Source of the DNA: an uncultured Gemella sp.
GTDB taxonomy: Bacteria > Bacillota > Bacilli > Staphylococcales > Gemellaceae
Length of the DNA stretch: 60,400 nt
Assembly (NCBI GenBank): GCA_900555985.1
Contig: USNF01000006.1
Coordinates: 1-60,400 of the forward strand
Reading direction: 5' to 3'
Part shown: piece after piece, positions 17,216 through 25,585 of the stretch
Position numbering within the stretch: the first letter of the stretch is position 1
Layout of the letters: each line of letters starts with the position of its first letter
Position numbers and translations under genes: made by a program
Notes under the pieces: generated by a model
The model's input: the letters and a program-made list of their open reading frames with translations, nothing else
Told to the model about the DNA's origin: nothing
The model's database searches: none

Positions 17216-17640
17216 TATTTACCATCCTTTCCAAAAGCTAAAATTACAGTCATTAAAACGCCGACAACAATTAGATAAACACCAAGGTCGAAAATGGCTG
17301 CTGTATGTAGTTCCATTTCTCCCATTATAGGGACATGGATATGCGTAAAATGGTGTTTAAAGAAATTTTTACCAGCGACAACACCACTAAAGGCTGTACC
17401 AATAGAAAATAATAATCCAATAGCAGTTAAGTATACATAGTTTATTGGAATTAATTTCATAACTCTATCGATTCCATATGTAAACATAGCTAAAGCTAAA
17501 GCCATTGTACACAATAATCCCCCAACGAAACCACCACCAGGAAGGAAGTGACCTCCGAAGTATAAGCTAAGAGAAAGTAAGAATATGCAACCAGAAATAA
17601 TTGCAGACAGTGATTTCAAAATAACATCATTAGTCTTCAT
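17215..17640 (-). CDS. mnhB: Na+/H+ antiporter subunit B
   Basis: A 141-residue MrpB subunit with four hydrophobic segments. HFLPGGGFVGGLLCT (about residues 31-45) is the highly conserved MrpB motif. It overlaps mnhA by 11 bases and mnhC by 1 base. The separate B gene beside a long A subunit is the arrangement of group 1 Mrp operons. Confidence 0.95.
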   Translation of the reverse strand: MKTNDVILKSLSAIISGCIFLLSLSLYFGGHFLPGGGFVGGLLCTMALALAMFTYGIDRVMKLIPINYVYLTAIGLLFSIGTAFSGVVAGKNFFKHHFTHIHVPIMGEMELHTAAIFDLGVYLIVVGVLMTVILAFGKDGK

Positions 17641-19993
17641 CTTTTGAACCTCCTCTTTTTAAAATTCTAAACATAGCATAAATTATTAATGCTACCATTG
17701 TCATAACAGTTATTTCGAATAGGGTATCAAATCCCCTGAAATCAACGATAATAACATTTACTATGTTACCACCACCAGAAGCAACTACATTATCAAAGTA
17801 GAACTGACTGATTTCTGATGGATTTTTATATGCATATGTTACTAAACCGATTAATGTAAAACTTATACCGGTAATAGTAGCAATAACTGCATTTGTAAGT
17901 TTAAATGGTTGTTTTTCAATATGTTTTGTTCTATTTGTTAAAAGAATGAAAGCAACTAAGAAAATAATAGTTGAGATTGATTCTATAACAAATTGAGTCA
18001 TAGCAAGGTCTGGTGCTCTAAATGTAACGTATAGAGCAGTCATCATAAATCCTATTCCAGAAGATAAAATAATAAGTACAAGTCTATTGTAAGTATATGC
18101 AAGGGCAATACAGCAAATTACTATACAAATACCAAGTAATATGTTCATATAATGTACAGTAGAAAACTTATTAATAACGACTGGTCGACCAATAGCAAAG
18201 TATCCACCAATAATTGTTAGTGATAAAGTACAGAAAATATAGCTCATATTTCTTCTAAGTTCATTTGTAACAAATGTATTATGTAATATTCCACTAACTT
18301 TATGTAGTTGATCTCCTAAGGTATTGTATAATCCATGGATTGAAACAATACTTGGATTGTATTTGTAGATAACATTTCTGCTTGCATAAAGTTTATAGAT
18401 AACAGCTGAAATGATTATTACAATAATTGATGTAATTAATTCACTTGAAATAAAGCTGTGTTCTACATGTGTTATAGCTTCATTTCTAGTTACATTACTT
18501 GCTAAAGCTGCTTGTTGCGCAGGAATTACAATATAATCTTTAATAAAAGTATTAATTATAACAAAGAATACTAAGATAGTAGGTGAAATAAAAATGCCAA
18601 TCTCAGGGAGACGTAATTTTCTATTTCCAAGAATGTTCTTATCAAATTTTCCTAAGAAAGGTTTAAATGAAAGAATTAAAGAATAAACTGCAGTTCCAAT
18701 TGCTCCTATAACAACTAATAGAGCTATTAAAATATAGAATAAGCTTGAGCCTGTTAAACTATATACAGATGTTAAGAAATATTCTTTCGAATAGAATCCA
18801 CTAAGAGGTGGAATTCCTGCCATTGAGAATCCTGTGATAATGCTAAGGATATAACTTATAGGCATAATATTTTTAATACCACGAAGTTTATCTATATCTC
18901 TAGTATGGAATGTGTGATCAATAATACCAGTTATCATAAATAAACTTGCTTTAAATGCAGCATGGTTAATTATGTGGAAACAAACTGCATAAAATGCGAA
19001 TGTGTAAATATAATGATTGTTATTATTTAATCCTAAATTAGCAATACCAATCATAAGAGTCATCATACCAAGTTGACTTATAGTAGAATATGCTAATATT
19101 CCTTTTAAGTCTTTTAACAATACTGCTGAAATAGAACCGATAAGCATAGTTATTGTTCCAAAAATAATAAGCGTATTACCGAAAATTGGTGTGAATGAAA
19201 ATACAATACCAATTCTAAGTAGTAGATATATACCAGCTTTAACCATAGTTGCTGAGTGTAGATAACTACTTATAGGTGTAGGAGCAGCCATTGCATCAGG
19301 TAACCAAATATGGAATGGGAACTGAGCAGATTTAGTGAATGCTCCAAAAAGTATAAGAACCATAGCAATTAAATATTTTGAATTATATCCACTATTACGG
19401 CTAAAGTTAATTATTTCACTAATGTTAAAACTTCCAGTAATATTATTAAGGACGAAAATACCACCAAGCATAAGTACACCACCAAATACAGTAATAATTA
19501 GTGATTTTAGTGCACCTTTTCTTGAAGCATCATTCTCGTGCCAATAACTAATAAGTAAGAATGAAGAAACAGAAGTTAACTCCCAAAACATATACATACT
19601 CAATAGATTATCGGAAAGAACCACACCTAACATGGCAGACATAAAAATAAGTAAGAATATGTAAAACTTATGTAGTTTTTCATCATTAATACTCATATAA
19701 TAACATGAATATAAAATAACTAATGTTCCTATTCCAGTAATTAGAAGAGCAAACAGAAGCGATAAGCCATCTAGTTTTAGGTTTATATCAAGTCCGACAT
19801 TAGATGCAAATGCGAGAGTTTTATAAATTATTCCACCAGAATATATTTTTTTTACATTAGATAAAAAATATAGAAATAAAATTAATGGAACAATTATAAC
19901 AAATTTACCAGTATGTATTTTTTTGAAACTTTTTCTCAAGAAAGGTACAAAAAACATGGCAATTACTGGTAAAAATACAGCTAATTGTAACAT
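17630..19993 (-). CDS. mnhA: Na+/H+ antiporter subunit A
   Basis: The large subunit, 787 residues, close to the roughly 800 of staphylococcal MnhA. The N-terminal two thirds resemble NuoL: MFWELTSVSSFLLISYWH has the conserved glutamate, and SAQFPFHIWLPDAMAAPTPISSYLHSATMVKAGIYLL has the conserved lysine and histidine. The C-terminal part (APDLAMTQFVIESIST, then DFRGFDTLFEITVMTMVAL) is the MrpA-specific extension. It is the first gene of the operon. AAGAGG lies 7 bases before the ATG. The antiporter exports Na+ (or Li+/K+) in exchange for protons and supports pH and salt tolerance. Confidence 0.96.
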   Translation of the reverse strand: MLQLAVFLPVIAMFFVPFLRKSFKKIHTGKFVIIVPLILFLYFLSNVKKIYSGGIIYKTLAFASNVGLDINLKLDGLSLLFALLITGIGTLVILYSCYYMSINDEKLHKFYIFLLIFMSAMLGVVLSDNLLSMYMFWELTSVSSFLLISYWHENDASRKGALKSLIITVFGGVLMLGGIFVLNNITGSFNISEIINFSRNSGYNSKYLIAMVLILFGAFTKSAQFPFHIWLPDAMAAPTPISSYLHSATMVKAGIYLLLRIGIVFSFTPIFGNTLIIFGTITMLIGSISAVLLKDLKGILAYSTISQLGMMTLMIGIANLGLNNNNHYIYTFAFYAVCFHIINHAAFKASLFMITGIIDHTFHTRDIDKLRGIKNIMPISYILSIITGFSMAGIPPLSGFYSKEYFLTSVYSLTGSSLFYILIALLVVIGAIGTAVYSLILSFKPFLGKFDKNILGNRKLRLPEIGIFISPTILVFFVIINTFIKDYIVIPAQQAALASNVTRNEAITHVEHSFISSELITSIIVIIISAVIYKLYASRNVIYKYNPSIVSIHGLYNTLGDQLHKVSGILHNTFVTNELRRNMSYIFCTLSLTIIGGYFAIGRPVVINKFSTVHYMNILLGICIVICCIALAYTYNRLVLIILSSGIGFMMTALYVTFRAPDLAMTQFVIESISTIIFLVAFILLTNRTKHIEKQPFKLTNAVIATITGISFTLIGLVTYAYKNPSEISQFYFDNVVASGGGNIVNVIIVDFRGFDTLFEITVMTMVALIIYAMFRILKRGGSKDED

Positions 19994-20282
19994 AAAAAAA
20001 CCTCTTTCTTAAATTTTATTATAACTTCCATTATATAATAAAATGGCTTGAAATACCATTATAATATTAAAATAGTGTAAAAAAAAGTCGATGAAATAGA
20101 GAGTTTTCAAGTATATTAAAAGTAAAATATAAATGTATTTGAATTATAAATATTGTAATAAAAAATACAGTAAGAAACTATATATAAATGAATTAACCAA
20201 TAGTAAACAGACAATATAAAAAGCGAATTCAATAATATCTGTATATAATTAAAATATAGATAATTATTTTCTTAGATATCCC
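19994..20282. other. Divergent intergenic region between mnhA and deoD
   Basis: Very AT-rich, with no protein frame and no strong hairpin. It must hold the mnhA promoter on the minus strand, where several AT-rich candidates exist but none is convincing. The deoD promoter lies at its right end. Confidence 0.5.
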
Positions 20283-20311
20283 TTGTTTAAGAATGGAAAA
20301 AAAGGTATAAT
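20283..20311 (+). promoter_or_regulatory. deoD-pgcA promoter
   Basis: TTGTTT (20283-20288), a 17-base spacer and a perfect TATAAT (20306-20311). The ribosome binding site CAGGGGG follows before the ATG. Confidence 0.75.
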
Positions 20312-20348
20312 AGTGTTATCAAAAAAATAATTACAGGGGGACTAACTG

Positions 20349-21059
20349 ATGTCACAAAAACAAACACCACATATTAAGCCGAATGGAGTAGAAATAGCTG
20401 AAACAATCTTACTTCCAGGAGATCCACTAAGAGCTAAATTTATTGCTGAAACATTTTTAGAGGATGCGGTTTGTTTTAATGAAGTGCGTGGTATGCTAGG
20501 ATATACTGGAACATACAAAGGTAAAAAGATTTCTGTAATGGGAACTGGTATGGGACCAGCTAGTATCGGTATTTATTCTTATGAATTAATTCACACTTTT
20601 GGAGTTAAAAATTTAATTAGAATCGGAACTTGTGGAGCATTACAACCTCAAGTTAAATTATATGATGTAATTTTGGGATTAGGTTCTTCAACTAACTCAA
20701 ATTACATGCACCAATATAACATTCCAGGGAACTTCAGTTTAACAGCTTCATTTGATTTACTTTTAAAAGCTTACAACAAAGCTAAAGAAATGGGGCAACC
20801 AGTACATGTTGGGAACATTTTATGTAGTGAAGTTTTCTATAATGCAGATGAAAAAGCTATGGAAAACTGGATTAAAATGGGTGTATTAGCTGTTGAAATG
20901 GAAAGTACAGCACTTTATGCTAATGCAGCAGCAGCTGGAGTAAATGCTTTAACAATTTTAACAGTAAGTGATTCACTAGTTACTGGTGAAGAAACTACTC
21001 CAGAAGAAAGACAAACAGCATTTACAAAAATGATGGAAATAGCTTTAGACTTAGCATAA
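20349..21059 (+). CDS. deoD: Purine nucleoside phosphorylase, DeoD type
   Basis: Cytosolic hexameric-type phosphorylase that releases purine base and (deoxy)ribose-1-phosphate from nucleosides, 236 residues. LLPGDPLRAKFIAE at about 22-35 and MGTGMGPASIGIY at about 64-76 are phosphate-binding segments. GVLAVEMESTALYANAA is the sugar-binding segment and VSDS near residue 214 carries the catalytic Asp. It is 32 bases ahead of pgcA, so purine salvage is paired here with a phosphosugar mutase that could channel the released sugar phosphate; that link is inferred. Confidence 0.96.
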   Translation: MSQKQTPHIKPNGVEIAETILLPGDPLRAKFIAETFLEDAVCFNEVRGMLGYTGTYKGKKISVMGTGMGPASIGIYSYELIHTFGVKNLIRIGTCGALQPQVKLYDVILGLGSSTNSNYMHQYNIPGNFSLTASFDLLLKAYNKAKEMGQPVHVGNILCSEVFYNADEKAMENWIKMGVLAVEMESTALYANAAAAGVNALTILTVSDSLVTGEETTPEERQTAFTKMMEIALDLA

Positions 21060-21091
21060 AATAAAAAATAAAATATAAAGAGGTGTAAGAT

Positions 21092-22813
21092 ATGAGCAAT
21101 TATAAAGAATTGTATGATAAATGGCTTAATAGCCCTGCATTAACAGAAGAGGAAAAACTACAACTAAAAAGTGTAGAAAATGATGAAGTAGAAAAAGAAG
21201 ATAGATTTTATAAAGAATTAGAATTTGGAACTGCTGGTTTACGTGGGAAAGTAGGGATGGGTTCTAACAGAATGAACCGTTTCATTATTGCGCGTGCAAC
21301 TAAAGCATTAGCTCAAACAATAATTGACAATGGATTACAAGAAAAAGGTATTGCTATTGCACATGATCCACGTCTATTCTCTAAAGAATTTGCAAAATTA
21401 GCTGCCTTAGTAATGGCAAGTAATGGAGTAAAAGCTTACTTATTTGAAGATTTAAGACCAACTCCAGAATTATCATTTGCAGTTCGTTACTTAGGAACAG
21501 CTAGTGGTATTAATATTACAGCAAGTCACAATCCAAAAGAATATAATGGATATAAAGTATACTGGCAAGAAGGATCACAAATTAAATCTGATATAAGTGA
21601 TAAAGTTCTTGAATATATTAATTCAATGGATATCTTCGATGACTATGTAACATTAAAAGAAGAAGAAGCATTAGAAAAAGGTTTATTAGAATACATCGGT
21701 GAAGAAGTAGACGAGAAATTCTATGCAGAATCATTAAACTGTGCAATCAACGATGAAAATATCGACAAAGATATTTCAGTAGTTTATACACCTCTTAACG
21801 GAGCTGGATACAAAGCTGTAACAACAGTATTAGCACGTCGTGGATTTAAAAATGTTCATGTTGTAGAAGAACAAAAAGATCCAGATGGAACATTCCCAAC
21901 AATTGAATATCCAAACCCAGAAGATACAGCAGCTTTTGAATATGGAGAAAGATTAGCTAAAAAAGTAAATGCAGATGTAATTATTGCAACTGACCCAGAC
22001 TGCGACCGTTTAGCTGTAGAAGTTATTCATAATGGAGAAGTTGTGTCTCTAAATGGTAACCAAGCAGGTGCAGTATTAGTTCAATATGTTATTGAAAATC
22101 TTGCTAAACAAAATAAATTACCTGAAAACCCAGTTTTAGTTAAATCTATCGTTACTTCTAAAATGGTAGAACCACTATGTAAAGAATATGGAGTAGAAGT
22201 AATTGATGTTCTTACTGGATTCAAAAATATTTGTGCTTTACCTAATGAATGGGATAACACTGGTGAGAAAAACTATGTTATGGGATATGAAGAAAGTATT
22301 GGATATAATGTAGGAACATTCTTACGTGATAAAGATGGTGTAACTATCGCTATGTTATTAGTAGAAGCAGCAGCATTCTACAAAAAACAAGGTAAAACAT
22401 TAGTAGATGTATTAGATGCTTTCTATGAAAAATATGGATACTACTTAGATAAAACTATTTCAATCGTACTAGAAGGAGCTGCAGGAGCTCAAAGAATTAA
22501 ACGTATGATGGAGAAATATCGTGAAATATTTGCTCGTGAAATAGCAGGTAGTGAAGTAGTTGCTATCACTGATTATCTAGTACAAAAAGAAAAAAATGTC
22601 GCTACTGGTGAAGAAAAATCAATTGATATTGAAAAAACAGATGCGGTTAAATTCAGCTATTCTGATGAATCATGGTATACATTACGTCCAAGTGGAACAG
22701 AACCAAAAGTAAAACTTTATATCTATGTTAAAGATGCAGATAAGAAAGTTGCAGAAGAAAAATTAGTTAAATTTGAAGAAAAAGTACTTGAATTACTTTA
22801 CTCAATAGACTAA
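21092..22813 (+). CDS. pgcA: Phosphoglucomutase/phosphosugar mutase (PgcA-like)
   Basis: A 573-residue alpha-D-phosphohexomutase of the long PgcA type. GTAGLRGKVGMG is near residue 50, the phosphoserine loop TASHNPKEYNGYK at about 143-155, the metal loop ATDPDCDRLAVE at about 298-309 and the phosphate-binding RPSGTEPKVKLY near the C-terminus. It interconverts glucose-1- and glucose-6-phosphate for envelope glycans. Relatives also act on pentose phosphates, which would fit the deoD neighbour. The ribosome binding site AAGAGGTG is clear, and a strong terminator follows. Confidence 0.93.
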   Translation: MSNYKELYDKWLNSPALTEEEKLQLKSVENDEVEKEDRFYKELEFGTAGLRGKVGMGSNRMNRFIIARATKALAQTIIDNGLQEKGIAIAHDPRLFSKEFAKLAALVMASNGVKAYLFEDLRPTPELSFAVRYLGTASGINITASHNPKEYNGYKVYWQEGSQIKSDISDKVLEYINSMDIFDDYVTLKEEEALEKGLLEYIGEEVDEKFYAESLNCAINDENIDKDISVVYTPLNGAGYKAVTTVLARRGFKNVHVVEEQKDPDGTFPTIEYPNPEDTAAFEYGERLAKKVNADVIIATDPDCDRLAVEVIHNGEVVSLNGNQAGAVLVQYVIENLAKQNKLPENPVLVKSIVTSKMVEPLCKEYGVEVIDVLTGFKNICALPNEWDNTGEKNYVMGYEESIGYNVGTFLRDKDGVTIAMLLVEAAAFYKKQGKTLVDVLDAFYEKYGYYLDKTISIVLEGAAGAQRIKRMMEKYREIFAREIAGSEVVAITDYLVQKEKNVATGEEKSIDIEKTDAVKFSYSDESWYTLRPSGTEPKVKLYIYVKDADKKVAEEKLVKFEEKVLELLYSID

Positions 22814-22820
22814 TAAATAT

Positions 22821-22855
22821 AAAAAAGGAGTGAGTTATCGACTCACTCCTTTTTT
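22821..22855. terminator. Bidirectional terminator between pgcA and the thioesterase gene
   Basis: AAAAAAGGAGTGAGT (22821-22835) pairs perfectly with ACTCACTCCTTTTTT (22841-22855) around TATCG. The A and T tracts make it work on both strands for these convergent genes. Confidence 0.93.
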
Positions 22856-22864
22856 GTAACAAAA

Positions 22865-23365
22865 TTATTTATTATAGTATTTTAAATACTCTTTACAAAA
22901 TTTTCTAGCTGTTAACTTACCACTTTGTCTATCGGCATAGCTACTACTTACAAATTTTGAGATTTCATCAGTATATTCTACTTTTGGTAGAGGTTTTTCT
23001 AATACAGTCTCTCTATTGATGGCAAAAGTTGAGAAACAAATACCTACTAATCTAGTTTGTCTAGTTTCATGATTAAATGCACTTAATTCAGCGAAAATTT
23101 CAACGCTTCGTGTACCAACTCTTGAAATGTAACTATCAATTATAAGAGCTTCGTGACGATGAACTACATCTAAAAATTGATAAGTATCAATACTTGCAGT
23201 AAAGAATGGTAGGTGAGTGTATCTACGGATAACTAGTCCTTGTACATCATCAAGCCAATATAATGTTTGGCCACCAAATAGTGTATCGTGTCTGTTCATA
23301 TGGTTAGGGTAAATAGTGTGATAGTTTTCTACCCTAGTATCTTTATAATTCATAACTTCTTGCAT
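22865..23365 (-). CDS. Acyl-CoA thioesterase, hotdog fold (YkhA/BACH-like)
   Basis: A 166-residue single hotdog-domain enzyme. YPNHMNRHDTLFGGQTLYWLDDV at about 19-41 is the family signature, with the asparagine and the GG turn. VVHRHEALIIDSYISRVGTRSVEIFAE follows, as in cytosolic acyl-CoA hydrolases. It would cleave acyl-CoA to free fatty acid and CoA; chain-length preference is not readable. AAGGAG lies 10 bases before the chosen ATG; an in-frame ATG five codons later is possible. The gene stands alone. Confidence 0.88.
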   Translation of the reverse strand: MQEVMNYKDTRVENYHTIYPNHMNRHDTLFGGQTLYWLDDVQGLVIRRYTHLPFFTASIDTYQFLDVVHRHEALIIDSYISRVGTRSVEIFAELSAFNHETRQTRLVGICFSTFAINRETVLEKPLPKVEYTDEISKFVSSSYADRQSGKLTARKFCKEYLKYYNK

Positions 23366-23495
23366 GAAATATTTTCTCCTTAATGGTTTTGTTTACTAAT
23401 ATCTAAAAATTTAGAGTACATAGCCCATTGTAACATAAATTAATAGAAAATAATATATTTAAACTAAATATTATTAAAATAGGCTTCAATAAAAA

Positions 23496-23539
23496 ATAAA
23501 GGATTTAACTTTTTTCTATCTTAAAGTTAAATCCTTTAT
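23496..23539 (-). terminator. Terminator of the small lipoprotein gene
   Basis: The 17 bases 23496-23512 are the exact reverse complement of 23523-23539, with a 10-nt loop. On the minus strand ATTTTTTATT follows. Confidence 0.92.
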
Positions 23540-23578
23540 AAAAATTACATTATTAAATGTAATAATAATTTCTATATA

Positions 23579-23902
23579 TTAGTCATTATCTGAGTTTGCA
23601 GCTTTTTGAGCATTCTTAGCTGTTTCTTCAGCATTTTTTTGAGCATTTTTAGCCATTTCTTCTCCTGTTTTGGCAGCTTCTTCACCAGCTTTTTGAACAT
23701 TTTTAGTAGCTTCTTCTGCTACTTTTTTACCACTTTCAGTAGCTTCTTTAGCTTGTTTACTAGCTTCATCAACTTGTTTTTTAGCCTCTTCAACTTGTTT
23801 ATTAGTATCGTCTACAGCTTTTTCTTCTTTAGTTTTAGAGCTACAAGCTGCTAAACTAATTGTTGTTAAAAGTGCAACGAATGTTAGTAAAAATTTCTTC
23901 AT
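23579..23902 (-). CDS. Small Ala/Lys/Glu-rich lipoprotein, function unknown
   Basis: A 107-residue predicted lipoprotein. The signal peptide ends in the lipobox LAAC, with Cys at residue 20. The rest is almost entirely helix-forming: Ala, Lys, Glu, Gln and Asn in a near-regular 7- to 11-residue rhythm (KQVEEAKKQVDEASKQAKEA, later EEMAKNAQKNAEETAKNAQKAA). This resembles LEA-like or coiled-coil surface spacer proteins and lacks aromatic or catalytic residues. It has its own terminator and no clear operon partner. A structural or stress role at the membrane is only an inference. Confidence 0.85.
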   Translation of the reverse strand: MKKFLLTFVALLTTISLAACSSKTKEEKAVDDTNKQVEEAKKQVDEASKQAKEATESGKKVAEEATKNVQKAGEEAAKTGEEMAKNAQKNAEETAKNAQKAANSDND

Positions 23903-24070
23903 ATCAATGAAAACCTCCTAAAGAAAATTTGATTGTACACATCGGTACGTATTAATAGTATAACAAAAAATTAATTAGAAATATATAATATACCCAAATA
24001 TATTAAATATTTAATATGTTTGTAATGCTGCTGTAAAAAACTAATTTATTATAAAAATTTCTATACCCCC

Positions 24071-24099
24071 TTACATTTGTTATAAAAGTGTATTATAAT
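24071..24099 (+). promoter_or_regulatory. pepT promoter
   Basis: TTACAT (24071-24076), a 17-base spacer and a perfect TATAAT (24094-24099). Confidence 0.7.
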
Positions 24100-24131
24100 T
24101 AATATAAAGTAATTAAATGAGGTGAATAATA

Positions 24132-25358
24132 ATGAAATATGAAACTATGCTAGAGCGTTTTTTAGGATATGTTAATTTTAAATCTAGATCAGATGCTAGT
24201 AGTACAACAATTCCTTCGACTCCAGAACAAAAAGATTTTCTTCGTATGTTAAAAGGACAATTAGAAGAATTAAATCTTAAAGATATTGTTCTTAACGAAG
24301 AAAATTGGTTCTTAACTGCAACTTTGCCTGCAAATACAGATAAACCATATGATAAAATAGGTTTTATTTCTCATGTTGATACAGCAGATTTTAATGTAGA
24401 AGGTATTAGCCCACGAGTAGTAGAAAACTATGATGGAAAAGATATTGTTTTAAATAAAGAACAAAATATAGTAATGACTACAGATGAGTTTCCAAATTTA
24501 CATAATTATAAAGGATTAACACTTATTACAACTGATGGAACAACATTATTAGGTGCTGATGATAAAGCTGGTATTACAGAAATAGTTGAAGCTGTAAAAT
24601 ACTTAAGTGAGCATCCTGAAATAGAACATGGTGAAATTAGAATAGCGTTTGGTCCGGATGAAGAAATTGGACGTGGAGCAGATCACTTTGACGCAAAAGG
24701 ATTTGCAACTGACTATGCGTATACTATGGACGGTGGAGTACTAGGAGAACTTCAGTATGAAAGCTTTAATGCTGCACAAATTACATATAAAATTACAGGT
24801 GTTAGTGTCCACCCAGGGACTGCAAAAGGTAAAATGAAAAATGCTAATATGATTGCAGCAGAGTTAGCATCTCTATTCCCAGAAAAAGAAGTTCCTGAAC
24901 ATACAGAAGGATATGAAGGATTCTATTTACTACACAATATGCAAGCTAGAATTGAAGAAGCAGAAATGGTTTATATTATACGTGACCACGATAGAGAAAA
25001 ATTCCTTGCTCGTAAAAAATTTGCTGAAGAAGTAGCTGCAAAAATAAATGAAAAATATGGAAATGTAGTAGAGTATGAATTGTTTGACCAATACTACAAT
25101 ATGGGAGATGTTATTAAAGAAGATAAACGCTGCGTTGATGTTGCTGAGCAAGCTATTAAAAATGCAGGAGTAACTCCTATTATTATCCCTATTCGTGGAG
25201 GTACAGACGGTTCTAAAATTTCTTATATGGGAATTCCAACTCCAAATATCTTTGTAGGTGGGGAGAACTTCCATGGACAATATGAATTTAGTTGTTTAGA
25301 ACATATGGAAAAAGCAGCAGATACAATTGTGGAAATAGCAAAACTAGCAAAAAAGTAG
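24132..25358 (+). CDS. pepT: Peptidase T (tripeptide aminopeptidase)
   Basis: Cytosolic zinc metallopeptidase of the M20 family that removes N-terminal residues from tripeptides, 408 residues. Metal-site motifs are visible: SHVDTAD at about 79-85, LLGADDKAGI at about 140-149, FGPDEEIGRGADHFD (catalytic Glu pair) at about 174-188, and DGG at about 200. The C-terminal segment has the conserved GGTDGSKISYMGIPTPNIF. The start follows GAGGTG with good spacing. It is a single-gene unit ended by a strong terminator. Confidence 0.96.
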   Translation: MKYETMLERFLGYVNFKSRSDASSTTIPSTPEQKDFLRMLKGQLEELNLKDIVLNEENWFLTATLPANTDKPYDKIGFISHVDTADFNVEGISPRVVENYDGKDIVLNKEQNIVMTTDEFPNLHNYKGLTLITTDGTTLLGADDKAGITEIVEAVKYLSEHPEIEHGEIRIAFGPDEEIGRGADHFDAKGFATDYAYTMDGGVLGELQYESFNAAQITYKITGVSVHPGTAKGKMKNANMIAAELASLFPEKEVPEHTEGYEGFYLLHNMQARIEEAEMVYIIRDHDREKFLARKKFAEEVAAKINEKYGNVVEYELFDQYYNMGDVIKEDKRCVDVAEQAIKNAGVTPIIIPIRGGTDGSKISYMGIPTPNIFVGGENFHGQYEFSCLEHMEKAADTIVEIAKLAKK

Positions 25359-25397
25359 AAAAAATCACACCTTGGTGTGAAAGATAAAAAATCTTAG

Positions 25398-25465
25398 ACT
25401 AGACTAGATTATTTTCTGAAAATATATTTTAAATTTTCAGATATATACCTAGTCTAGTTTTATTT
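25398..25465 (+). terminator. pepT terminator
   Basis: ACTAGACTAG (25398-25407) pairs with CTAGTCTAGT (25449-25458). A second hairpin, CTGAAAAT/ATTTTCAG, lies within the loop, and TTTATTTTT follows. A small TCACACC-TT-GGTGTGA hairpin at about 25367-25382 precedes it. Confidence 0.8.
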
Positions 25466-25585
25466 TTCACTTTAAATTTCTTAAAAATATTAAAAAATAT
25501 AAAGAAAAACGGTGCAACAAAGCGAAATATATGGTAAAATAGTTACTGTATAAATAATGAATAAATATAGAGAGGGGTATGTGAA

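Noticed and set aside
23606..23854. Plus-strand frame of Phe/Ser-rich sequence opposite the small lipoprotein
   Set aside because: Shadow of the Lys/Glu/Ala codons of the real gene, which has a clear signal peptide, lipobox and terminator.
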